Below, in pieces: positions 5,576-12,716 of a DNA stretch of 13,605 nucleotides (the stretch's first letter is position 1; the number at the start of each line of letters is the position of its first letter). Source of the stretch: an uncultured Eubacteriales bacterium. GTDB lineage: Bacteria; Bacillota; Clostridia; Oscillospirales; Oscillospiraceae. The stretch lies in the NCBI GenBank assembly GCA_900543085.1, contig UQQF01000055.1:1-13605 (forward strand). Reading direction: 5' to 3'. The translations under genes and the position numbers were made by a program. The notes under the pieces were generated by a model, which was not told the DNA's origin, ran no database searches, and was given only the letters and a program-made list of their open reading frames with translations.

Positions 5576-6226
5576 ATGAAAAAAACGCTGTACAGCCTCA
5601 TGCTGAGCGACGACGTGGTGCGCGCCGTAGACGAGCTGGCGCACTCCCTGGGCACCAACCGATCCAGCCTGATAAACCAGATACTCGCCGACTACGTGTC
5701 GATAACGACGCCGGAGCGGCGCATAAACGACATTTTCCACGCCGTGGAGCAGATGCTGGCGCCCAGCCGCGAGCTGGTGCCGTTCTTCTCCCCGCGCGCG
5801 CTGACCATGTCGCTGAAGTCCAGCCTGGAGTACAAGTACCGGCCGACGGTGAAGTACGAGGTGCAGCTCTTCCGCTCCACGGACGGGCCGCTGGGCGAGC
5901 TGAGCGTGGTGTTCCGCACGCAGAGCGCCGCGCTGATAGAGGCCATGACGCAGTTCTTCCGGCTGTGGAAGCACACGGAAGACCGCCTGCTCGCGCCGCT
6001 GATAAGCGAGGAGCTGGACTACGCGCTGTACGACGGCAAGTTCGTGCGCACGATAGCCGTGCCGAGAGGCCGCGACGTGACGGCCGAGGAGGTCGCCGAA
6101 GCGCTGAGCGACTACATCAAACTCTTTGACCGGCTGATGAAGGGCTGGCTGTCCGGACGCCTGGACGCCAACGACGTGCAGAGCGAATACTACGCGGATC
6201 TCAGCCGCAGAAAGCTTTATATCTGA
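5576..6226 (+). CDS. Ribbon-helix-helix protein upstream of clpB (216 aa)
   Basis: The first 42 residues form a CopG/Arc-type ribbon-helix-helix DNA-binding domain: a short basic strand (MKKTLYSLMLS), a helix (DDVVRAVDELAHSLG), the turn GTNRSS, and a second helix (LINQILADYVS). Such domains bind DNA as dimers through the strand. The remaining 170 residues are mixed alpha/beta, with many Tyr, Arg and acidic residues, and match no domain I recognise; there are no membrane segments. ATG 5576 has GGTGGA 5 nt upstream. The gene has a perfect-consensus promoter and ends 32 nt before clpB with no terminator between, so the two form an operon. A role as autoregulator or stress-responsive regulator of clpB is inferred from this position only. 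Confidence 0.85.
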   Translation: MKKTLYSLMLSDDVVRAVDELAHSLGTNRSSLINQILADYVSITTPERRINDIFHAVEQMLAPSRELVPFFSPRALTMSLKSSLEYKYRPTVKYEVQLFRSTDGPLGELSVVFRTQSAALIEAMTQFFRLWKHTEDRLLAPLISEELDYALYDGKFVRTIAVPRGRDVTAEEVAEALSDYIKLFDRLMKGWLSGRLDANDVQSEYYADLSRRKLYI

Positions 6227-6258
6227 CACTTTTCCGCCCGAAATGAGGTGCTTTCACC

Positions 6259-8850
6259 ATGAACGCTGAAAAATACACGAAGAAAACGATCGAAACCATA
6301 AATACCGCGCAGGCGATGGCGCAGGAGAACGGCAACCAGTACCTGACCAGCGAACACCTGCTGTACGCCCTGGTAGACCAGGACGGCGGGCTGATCGGCT
6401 CGCTGCTGGGCAAGATGGGCGTGGACTGCGACGCCGTGCTGGCCGAGCTGGACACCGAGATACGCAAGCTGCCGCGCATAAGCGGAGGCAGCGGCGAGGT
6501 GTACGCCTCGCCGGAGCTGAACAAGATACTCCGCTTCGCCGAGAAGGTCGCCGAGAAGATGGGCGACAGCTACGTCTCCGTCGAGCATTTGATGCTCGGC
6601 GTGTTCAACGACGGCAGCGCCGCCGTCAGGCGCATACTCTCCGACCACGGCGTGACGCGCGACGCCTTCAACCGCGAGCTGGCGAAGGTCAAGAGCGGAC
6701 CTGTGAACTCCGACGACCCCGAGAGCACCTACGACGCGCTGAACAAGTACGGCACCGACCTGGTGCAGCGAGCCCGCGACAACGAGCTGGACCCCGTCAT
6801 AGGCCGCGACAGCGAGATAAGGAACGTCATCCGCATATTGTCGCGCAAGACCAAGAACAACCCCGTCCTGATAGGCGAGCCGGGTGTCGGCAAGACCGCC
6901 ATCGCCGAGGGGCTGGCGCAGCGCATAGTGCGCGGCGACGTGCCGGACGGCCTGCGCGACAAGACGATATTCTCCCTCGACATGGGCGCGCTGATCGCCG
7001 GCGCTAAGTACCGCGGCGAGTTTGAGGAGCGGCTCAAGGCCGTGCTGGAGGAGATAAAGCGCAGCGAGGGCAAGATAATATTGTTCATAGACGAGCTGCA
7101 CACGATAGTCGGCGCGGGCAAGACCGAGGGCAGCATGGACGCCGGCAACCTCCTGAAGCCCATGCTGGCGCGCGGCGAGCTGCACTGCATCGGCGCCACC
7201 ACGCTGGACGAGTACCGCAAGTACATCGAAAAGGACGCCGCGCTGGAGCGCCGCTTCCAGCCCGTCATGGTCGCCGAGCCGACCGTCGAGGACACGATAA
7301 GCATCCTGCGCGGACTCAAGGAGCGCTATGAGATCTTCCACGGCGTGCGCATCCACGACAACGCCCTTGTCGCCGCCGCTACGCTGTCCGACAGGTATAT
7401 CACCGACCGTTTCCTGCCCGACAAGGCCATAGACCTTGTGGACGAGGCCTGCGCCATGATACGCACGGAGATAGACTCCATGCCCAGCGAGCTGGACGAC
7501 ATCCGCCGCAGGATCATGCAGCAGGAGATAGAGGAGATGGCGCTCAAGAAGGAGGACGACCAGCTCAGCCGCGACCGCCTGGCCAAGCTCACCGAGGAGC
7601 TGGCGGAGAACAAGGACAAGTTCAACGCCATGAAGGCGCGCTGGGAGGCCGAGCGCGAGGGCGTCGACGCCGTCAAGCGGATAAAGGGCGAGATAGAGCA
7701 GCTCAGCGCCGACATCGAGAACGCCCAGATGAACCTGGAGTACGAGCGCGCCGCCAAGCTGAAATACTCCGACCTGCCCGAGCTGCAAAAGAAGCTCGCC
7801 GAGGCCGAGGCCGCCGCCGAGAAGCGCGGCGCCGACGACTCCCTGGTGCACGACACCGTCACCGAGGAGGAGATAGCGAACATCGTCGCCAAGTGGACGG
7901 GCATCCCCGTCAGCAAGCTCATGGAGGGCGAGCGCGAGAAGCTCTTGCACCTGGAGGACGTCATCCACAAGCGCGTGGTAGGCCAGGACGAGGCCGTCCG
8001 GCTGGTGACCGAGGCCATACAGCGCTCGCGCGCCGGCATCTCCGACCCGAACCGGCCGATAGGCAGCTTCCTGTTCCTCGGCCCCACCGGCGTCGGCAAG
8101 ACCGAGCTGGCCAAGAGCCTGGCCGAGTGCCTGTTCGACGACGAGCGCAACATGGTCCGCATAGACATGACCGAGTACATGGAGAAATACTCCGTCTCGC
8201 GCCTCATCGGCGCGCCCCCGGGATACGTCGGCTACGACGAGGGCGGCCAGCTCACCGAGGCCGTCAGGCGCGCGCCGTACAGCGTAGTGCTGTTTGACGA
8301 GGTGGAAAAGGCGCACCCGGACGTCTTCAACATCCTGCTGCAAATCCTGGACGACGGCCGCATAACCGACAGCCAGGGTCGCACTGTGGACTTCAAGAAC
8401 ACGATAATCATCCTCACCAGCAACCTCGGCAGCCAGTACCTGCTCGACGGCATCCAGCCCGACGGCAGCATCAGCGCCGAAGCCCAGGCCGCAGTCCAGG
8501 CCGAGCTGAGGCAGTCCTTCAGGCCGGAGTTTTTGAACAGGCTGGACGAGATCATCATGTTCCGCCCGCTGACGCGCGAAAACCTGACCGGCATCATCGA
8601 CATCATGGTCGACGGCCTGAGAAGCCGCCTCGCCGACAAGAGCGTCGGCCTGGAACTGACCGACGCCGCCAAGCGCCTCATAATAGACCGCGGCTACGAC
8701 CCCCTCTACGGCGCACGCCCGCTCCGCCGCTACCTGCAAAGCAGCGCCGAAACGCTCATCGCCCGCGAGATCCTGAAAGGCGACATCTCCGCCGGCAGCA
8801 CCATCACCCTCGACGCCGAAAACGGTGAACTCGTGTGCAGGCATAATTAA
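6259..8850 (+). CDS. clpB: ATP-dependent disaggregase ClpB (Hsp100, 863 aa)
   Basis: ClpB is the cytosolic hexameric AAA+ chaperone that pulls polypeptides out of aggregates together with DnaK. All parts are present. An N domain with two Clp-N repeats covers residues 1-145. NBD1 has Walker A GEPGVGKT (206-213, K212), Walker B FIDEL (276-280) and pore tyrosine Y251. The coiled-coil middle domain (about 405-525) that marks ClpB from ClpA/ClpC is there. NBD2 has Walker A GPTGVGKT (608-615, K614), Walker B VVLFDE (676-681), pore loop GYVGYD (655-660) and sensor-2 GAR (818-820). There is no IGF/L loop for ClpP binding in the expected place. Length is normal (E. coli 857). GAGGTG lies 8 nt before ATG 6259. 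No CIRCE or CtsR operator was seen upstream. Confidence 0.98.
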   Translation: MNAEKYTKKTIETINTAQAMAQENGNQYLTSEHLLYALVDQDGGLIGSLLGKMGVDCDAVLAELDTEIRKLPRISGGSGEVYASPELNKILRFAEKVAEKMGDSYVSVEHLMLGVFNDGSAAVRRILSDHGVTRDAFNRELAKVKSGPVNSDDPESTYDALNKYGTDLVQRARDNELDPVIGRDSEIRNVIRILSRKTKNNPVLIGEPGVGKTAIAEGLAQRIVRGDVPDGLRDKTIFSLDMGALIAGAKYRGEFEERLKAVLEEIKRSEGKIILFIDELHTIVGAGKTEGSMDAGNLLKPMLARGELHCIGATTLDEYRKYIEKDAALERRFQPVMVAEPTVEDTISILRGLKERYEIFHGVRIHDNALVAAATLSDRYITDRFLPDKAIDLVDEACAMIRTEIDSMPSELDDIRRRIMQQEIEEMALKKEDDQLSRDRLAKLTEELAENKDKFNAMKARWEAEREGVDAVKRIKGEIEQLSADIENAQMNLEYERAAKLKYSDLPELQKKLAEAEAAAEKRGADDSLVHDTVTEEEIANIVAKWTGIPVSKLMEGEREKLLHLEDVIHKRVVGQDEAVRLVTEAIQRSRAGISDPNRPIGSFLFLGPTGVGKTELAKSLAECLFDDERNMVRIDMTEYMEKYSVSRLIGAPPGYVGYDEGGQLTEAVRRAPYSVVLFDEVEKAHPDVFNILLQILDDGRITDSQGRTVDFKNTIIILTSNLGSQYLLDGIQPDGSISAEAQAAVQAELRQSFRPEFLNRLDEIIMFRPLTRENLTGIIDIMVDGLRSRLADKSVGLELTDAAKRLIIDRGYDPLYGARPLRRYLQSSAETLIAREILKGDISAGSTITLDAENGELVCRHN

Positions 8851-8859
8851 ATAATGTAA

Positions 8860-8892
8860 GGAGCCGCAGCTGCACCTGCGGCTCCCTTTTTT
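8860..8892 (+). terminator. Intrinsic terminator of the clpB operon
   Basis: GGAGCCGCAG and CTGCGGCTCC form a perfect 10-bp stem with a 6-nt loop (CTGCAC). After one C comes a run of six T. It starts 10 nt after the clpB stop codon. Confidence 0.93.
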
Positions 8893-8912
8893 GCGACGGA
8901 CGTGTGTTGTGG

Positions 8913-9190
8913 TTGGTCGTGGGTTGCACGCCCTCTTGATGCACTCAAGGTGCATCAAGTGTTTTTGCGAGGGCGCAAAAACGCTGTTGTTCAAAGGGAA
9001 AAGGGTTGGTAACGCACCCACAGCAACGTTCCAACGCGATGCGGCTTCAGCCGCGAGCCCACGCGCTACAACCAACGCACCCGCTCAACTCCCCCGCGCA
9101 CAGCGCACCTGCAATCTTGCTGTCCGTCGGCAGAGCATGCCCGCGACCCCCGCAAGCGGGCTATGCCTGCAACGTGCAATCCAGCACCAA
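8913..9190. other. Structured noncoding intergenic element, strand unknown
   Basis: The spacer between the clpB terminator and the mutS-operon terminators has no credible reading frame but is packed with inverted repeats. An outer pairing joins 8913-8930 with 9173-9190: TTGGT pairs with ACCAA, then after a 2x2 internal loop 11 further pairs (TGGGTTGCACG with CGTGCAATCCA, one G-U). Inside it are: CTTGATGCAC/GTGCATCAAG (8935-8959); GTTTTTGCG/CGCAAAAAC (8961-8982); a 9-bp stem with one bulge (9005-9035); GCGGC/GCCGC with a TTCA loop (9041-9054); and a 14-bp stem with two single-base bulges (9130-9170). The hairpin at 8935 is followed by five T and may back up the clpB terminator. No known RNA family was recognised; it could be a structured RNA or a MITE-like repeat. 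Confidence 0.55.
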
Positions 9191-9211
9191 AAATAGAAGC
9201 TTTCAGCAGAA

Positions 9212-9228
9212 TTCGCGCGCAGCGCGAA
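9212..9228. other. Short GC-rich hairpin
   Basis: TTCGCGC - GCA - GCGCGAA is a 7-bp perfect stem with a 3-nt loop, flanked by A-rich sequence on the right. It lies between the structured element and the minus-strand terminators; on the minus strand it follows the T-rich end of the second terminator. A role is not evident. Confidence 0.4.
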
Positions 9229-9240
9229 AAATTTCAAGAA

Positions 9241-9275
9241 AATCCCGCCCGGCGGCGCGTACGTCGGGCGGGATT
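9241..9275 (-). terminator. Second terminator-like hairpin after the CPBP gene
   Basis: AATCCCGCCCG and CGGGCGGGATT form a perfect 11-bp stem around a 13-nt loop. On the minus strand it runs into TTTTCTT, a modest T-run. It lies 13 nt beyond the longer inverted repeat and would catch readthrough from the mutS operon. Confidence 0.55.
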
Positions 9276-9287
9276 AACAATTCACCC

Positions 9288-9328
9288 TCAAACGAAAAGG
9301 CCGCCCATAGGGCGGCCTTTTCGTTTGA
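9288..9328. terminator. Bidirectional terminator, perfect 19-bp inverted repeat
   Basis: Two 19-nt arms (TCAAACGAAAAGGCCGCCC and its exact complement) flank a 3-nt loop ATA. Read on either strand, a GC-rich stem top is followed by TTTTCGTTTGA, so the hairpin can stop transcription from both sides. It begins 2 nt after the stop of the CPBP gene and lies between convergent operons. Confidence 0.85.
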
Positions 9329-9330
9329 AG

Positions 9331-10038
9331 CTATAGTGCGCCCATTCCGATGGCGTTGGTCAGCATGTGGTAGAGTATAGGCGCCCAGATGCTGCCCGAG
9401 CGCTCGTAGCACCAGTTGAGCGAGATGGAGCCCGGGATGTACAGCACTGCGGAGATGAGGTAGATGGGGTCGTCTATCGCGTACTGCCATATGTGGTAGA
9501 GCGAGAATATGGCCACGCTGACTATCCACGCCGCCAGGCGGTTCCTGCGCCTGAGCGTGCCGAAGATCAGGCCGCGAAAGAGTATCTCCTCCACTATCGG
9601 CGCCATGAACACGGTCATGGCTATCAGCTTGTTGTAGCCCTCGGGAGCCATCTGGGTTATGGTCTCGTTGTTCGGGGAGTATATGTCCGCTCCGCCGAAG
9701 GCGACCAGCAGCGAGCTGAGTATCATGCTCAGCGCCAGCTCCAGCAGATACGCCGTGAGTATGGCCGTCAGGAAGCGGCCTATGGCGTCCAGCGCCGCGT
9801 TAAAGCTCGCGTGCAGGAAGCGCCAGCAGAGTATCAGCATGTAGGCGAAGCCGGTGAGGTAGTATATCAGGTTGATGTCCACCGCGCTCAGCTGCGGCGA
9901 GAGGTACGCAAGGTACGGCAGCACCATCGGGAGCGCGACTATGTGTATGGGCAGGTAGATAAGCGCGGCTATGCGCTCAGCCGGGCGCATGAGGTCGCGG
10001 AAGGTGTCGTTGCGGGGGGTAAGGGGGGTCTGATTCAT
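9331..10038 (-). CDS. CPBP-family intramembrane metalloprotease (235 aa)
   Basis: This polytopic membrane protein belongs to the CPBP/Abi (Rce1-like) protease group. Its three signature motifs are present: EEILFR (residues 150-155, the EExxxR glutamate pair), FSLYH (178-182, H182), and a last histidine in LYHMLTN (222-228, H224). About seven to eight hydrophobic segments are visible and the N terminus is cytosolic-looking and polar. Family members process lipid-modified or peptide substrates or act in bacteriocin self-immunity; the substrate here is unknown. The ATG overlaps the mutS stop (TAATG) and lacks a clear ribosome binding site, so translation depends on mutS. Two terminator hairpins follow directly, making it the last gene of the miaB-mutS operon. 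A job in mismatch repair is not implied by this linkage. Confidence 0.9.
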   Translation of the reverse strand: MNQTPLTPRNDTFRDLMRPAERIAALIYLPIHIVALPMVLPYLAYLSPQLSAVDINLIYYLTGFAYMLILCWRFLHASFNAALDAIGRFLTAILTAYLLELALSMILSSLLVAFGGADIYSPNNETITQMAPEGYNKLIAMTVFMAPIVEEILFRGLIFGTLRRRNRLAAWIVSVAIFSLYHIWQYAIDDPIYLISAVLYIPGSISLNWCYERSGSIWAPILYHMLTNAIGMGAL

Positions 10039-12707
10039 TAAGGAGCCAACTTTCTCTGGAGTTCGTAGAGCAGATTCATCGCCTCTATGGGCGAGAGCGT
10101 GTCGAGCCTGGCGGAGCGCAGCGCGTCGAGCACCTCGTCCGCGGCGCTCTGGCCGAAGCTGAGCTGGCCGTCGTCCGGCTCTGCGGCCTTTTCGGCGGCG
10201 GGACGCGCGGCGGCGCGGTTCAGCTCGTCCAGGCAGACCCGGGCGCGGTTCACCACGCTGTCGGGCACGCCGGCCAGCTTGGCGACCTCCACGCCGTAGC
10301 TCTCGTCGGCCGCGCCGGGGACTATCTTGCGCAGGAAGATGACTCCGCCGCCCTGCTTGCGCGCGGTGATGGAGTAGTTCTTCACGCCGTCGATCTGGCC
10401 TTCAAGCGCGGTGAGCTCGTGGTAGTGCGTGGACAGCAGGGTCTTGGCGCCCAGCCGCCTGGTGTCGGCGCAGTATTCCAGCACCGCGCGGGCGATGGCC
10501 ATGCCGTCGTACGTAGAGGTGCCGCGGCCTATCTCGTCTAGGAGGATGAGGCTGCGCCGCGTGGCGTTTTTGAGTATGTCGGCGACCTCCGTCATCTCGA
10601 CCATGAAGGTGCTCTGGCCGCTGCTGAGGTCGTCGCTGGCGCCGATGCGCGTAAATACGCGGTCGACCACGCCGATGCTCGCCGCCCTGGCCGGGACGAA
10701 GGAGCCTATCTGCGCCATGAGCGCTATCAGCGCGGTCTGACGCATGTAGGTGCTCTTGCCCGCCATGTTGGGGCCGGTGATGATGGCCAGGCGGTCGCTG
10801 CTAAGGTTAAGGTAGGTGTCGTTGGGCACGAACAGGGTGTCCTTGCGCATCTGCTCGACGACCGGGTGCCGCCCGGCGTGTATCTCTATGACGCCGGAGT
10901 CGTCCACCTCGGGGCGGACATAGCCGTTTCGCACGGCGGTCTCAGCCAGGGAGCAGACTGCGTCCAGGCGCGCTATGGCCTCGGCCGTGGCCTGCACGCG
11001 GTCCACCTTTGCGGCGATGGCGCCGCGCAGCGCGCAGAAGATGGAGTTTTCGATGCTGTTCACGCTCTCGCGGGCGTTGGATATCTCGGCCTCGAGGGCT
11101 TTCAGCTCCGCGGTGAAGTACCGCTCGTGGTTGGCGAGGGTCTGCTTGCGGATGTACTCGTCCGGCAGGGCGGCGCCCTGGGCGGAGGCGGGCACGTCGA
11201 TGTAGTAGCCGAAGACGCGGTTGTAGCCTATCTTCAGCTTTTTGATGCCCGTGCGATCCTGCTCGCTGCGCTCCATCTGCTTTATCAGGGAGGCGGCGTT
11301 GTCGCGCACGTCGCGCAGGCGGTCCAGCTCCTCGGAGTAGCCGGGGCAGATCATCCCGCCCTCGCTGATGGAGAAGGGCGCGTCGGGCTGGATGGTGCGC
11401 AGCACCTCGTCGCGGATGTCGTCGAGGGTGTCGAGAGCCGCCAGCTCGGCGAGTATGGCGCTGTGCGAGCCGGACAGCAGCTCCTTGATTCGGGGCAGGC
11501 TCTCGCAGCTGTTGGCCAGAGCCAGCAGGTCGCGGCCGTTGGCCGTCTTGTACACGGTGCGCGACACCAGGCGCTGCAAGTCGCCGATGCCGCCCAGCGC
11601 GGCCATCAGCTCCTGCCTGCTCAGGTTGTCGTCCACCAGCTCGGACACCGCGCTCAGCCGGCGCTGTATCGCGGTGGGGTGCAGCAGCGGCATCTCCACC
11701 CAGGAGCGCAGCAAGCGCGCGCCCATCGGCGTCCGCGTGCGGTCGAGCACCCACAGCAGGCTGCCGCGCTTTTCGCCGGTGCGCAGGTTCGCGGTCAGCT
11801 CCAGGCTGCGGCGGGTGGACCAGTCCAGCTCCATGTACCGGCGGCCGTCCAGCAGCTCCACGGTGTTGATGTGCGAGAGGTCGCACTTCTGCGTCTCGGC
11901 GATGTAGGCCAGCAGCGCGCCGGCGGCGCGCACCGCCGCGGTGAACCTGTCCAGCCCCGCGGACTCCAGACCGGCGAGCCGGAACTGCCTGCACACCAGC
12001 TTTTCGCAGGTCTCAAGGTCGAAGGTCTCGTCGCGCTTTTCCAGCGAGCAGTTCAGGCGTCGGGCGAGGAAATCCGTCAGCTGGCGGTTCTCCGCCGCCC
12101 CCGCGCTCAGCACCGCCTCGCTGGGGGCGAAGGAGCTCAGCTCGTTGAGCAGGTGCGGTATCACGGGCGCGGCGCACTCCGCCGTGAAGAACTCGCCCGT
12201 GGTGACGTCGCAGAACGCGACCGCGCCGGTTTCCCTGCCGGCGTAGAGCGCGCACACGTAGTTGGAGCGGCTGCTGTCGAGCATGTACCCGTCCGCGACC
12301 GTGCCGGGGGTTATTATGCGCACGACGTCGCGCTTGACCAGACCCTTGGCCGTGGCGGGGTCTTCCAGCTGCTCGCAGATGGCTATCTTGTAGCCCTTTT
12401 GCAGCAGGCGGCTGATGTAGGTGTCCGCGGCGTGGTAGGGCACGCCGCACATGGGCATCTGCTCGTCCGCGGGCTTGCCGCGGTCGCGCGTGGTCAGCGC
12501 GAGGTCCAGCTCGCGCGAGGCCAGCACGGCGTCCTCGTCAAAAAGCTCGTAGAAATCACCCAGGCGGAAGAACAGCAGGTACTGGCTGTGCTGGCTTTTT
12601 ATTTCGTAGTATTGCTTTTGCAGCGGGGTCAGCGAGGCCTCGTCCCGCTCCGCCAGGGGCACGCTCTGCCCGGCGAGGGCGGCGGCCTTGTCCGTTCTTT
12701 CCGACAT
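10038..12707 (-). CDS. mutS: DNA mismatch repair protein MutS (889 aa)
   Basis: MutS recognises mismatched or looped bases and starts mismatch repair with MutL. The mismatch-contact motif FYELF is at residues 52-56 (F52, E54), about 16 residues later than in E. coli because of a short polar N-terminal extension. The connector, core and clamp domains follow. The ATPase has Walker A GPNMAGKST (645-653, K651), the STFMVEMTE signature (699-707), Walker B LLDEIGRGTSTYDG (722-735), and the STHYHEL switch (759-765). A QLSF motif (848-851) near the C terminus fits the beta-clamp-binding site of MutS, and a final helical region closes the protein. Length (889 aa) is normal for Clostridia. ATG 12707 has AGGAGG (12713-12718) 5 nt upstream, overlapping the miaB stop codon. 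Confidence 0.98.
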   Translation of the reverse strand: MSERTDKAAALAGQSVPLAERDEASLTPLQKQYYEIKSQHSQYLLFFRLGDFYELFDEDAVLASRELDLALTTRDRGKPADEQMPMCGVPYHAADTYISRLLQKGYKIAICEQLEDPATAKGLVKRDVVRIITPGTVADGYMLDSSRSNYVCALYAGRETGAVAFCDVTTGEFFTAECAAPVIPHLLNELSSFAPSEAVLSAGAAENRQLTDFLARRLNCSLEKRDETFDLETCEKLVCRQFRLAGLESAGLDRFTAAVRAAGALLAYIAETQKCDLSHINTVELLDGRRYMELDWSTRRSLELTANLRTGEKRGSLLWVLDRTRTPMGARLLRSWVEMPLLHPTAIQRRLSAVSELVDDNLSRQELMAALGGIGDLQRLVSRTVYKTANGRDLLALANSCESLPRIKELLSGSHSAILAELAALDTLDDIRDEVLRTIQPDAPFSISEGGMICPGYSEELDRLRDVRDNAASLIKQMERSEQDRTGIKKLKIGYNRVFGYYIDVPASAQGAALPDEYIRKQTLANHERYFTAELKALEAEISNARESVNSIENSIFCALRGAIAAKVDRVQATAEAIARLDAVCSLAETAVRNGYVRPEVDDSGVIEIHAGRHPVVEQMRKDTLFVPNDTYLNLSSDRLAIITGPNMAGKSTYMRQTALIALMAQIGSFVPARAASIGVVDRVFTRIGASDDLSSGQSTFMVEMTEVADILKNATRRSLILLDEIGRGTSTYDGMAIARAVLEYCADTRRLGAKTLLSTHYHELTALEGQIDGVKNYSITARKQGGGVIFLRKIVPGAADESYGVEVAKLAGVPDSVVNRARVCLDELNRAAARPAAEKAAEPDDGQLSFGQSAADEVLDALRSARLDTLSPIEAMNLLYELQRKLAP

Positions 12708-12716
12708 TCGCGCCTC

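Noticed and set aside
6217..9075. A 952-codon open frame on the minus strand opposite clpB
   Set aside because: It mirrors the codon bias of clpB: GC-rich third positions remove stops on the opposite strand. The product is a low-complexity Ala/Val/Leu/Gln/His mixture with no domain, and clpB on the other strand is unmistakable.
10942..11994. A 350-codon minus-strand frame inside mutS in another phase
   Set aside because: It is a shadow of the mutS codons; the product is Arg/Ala/Gly-rich and has no start signal.
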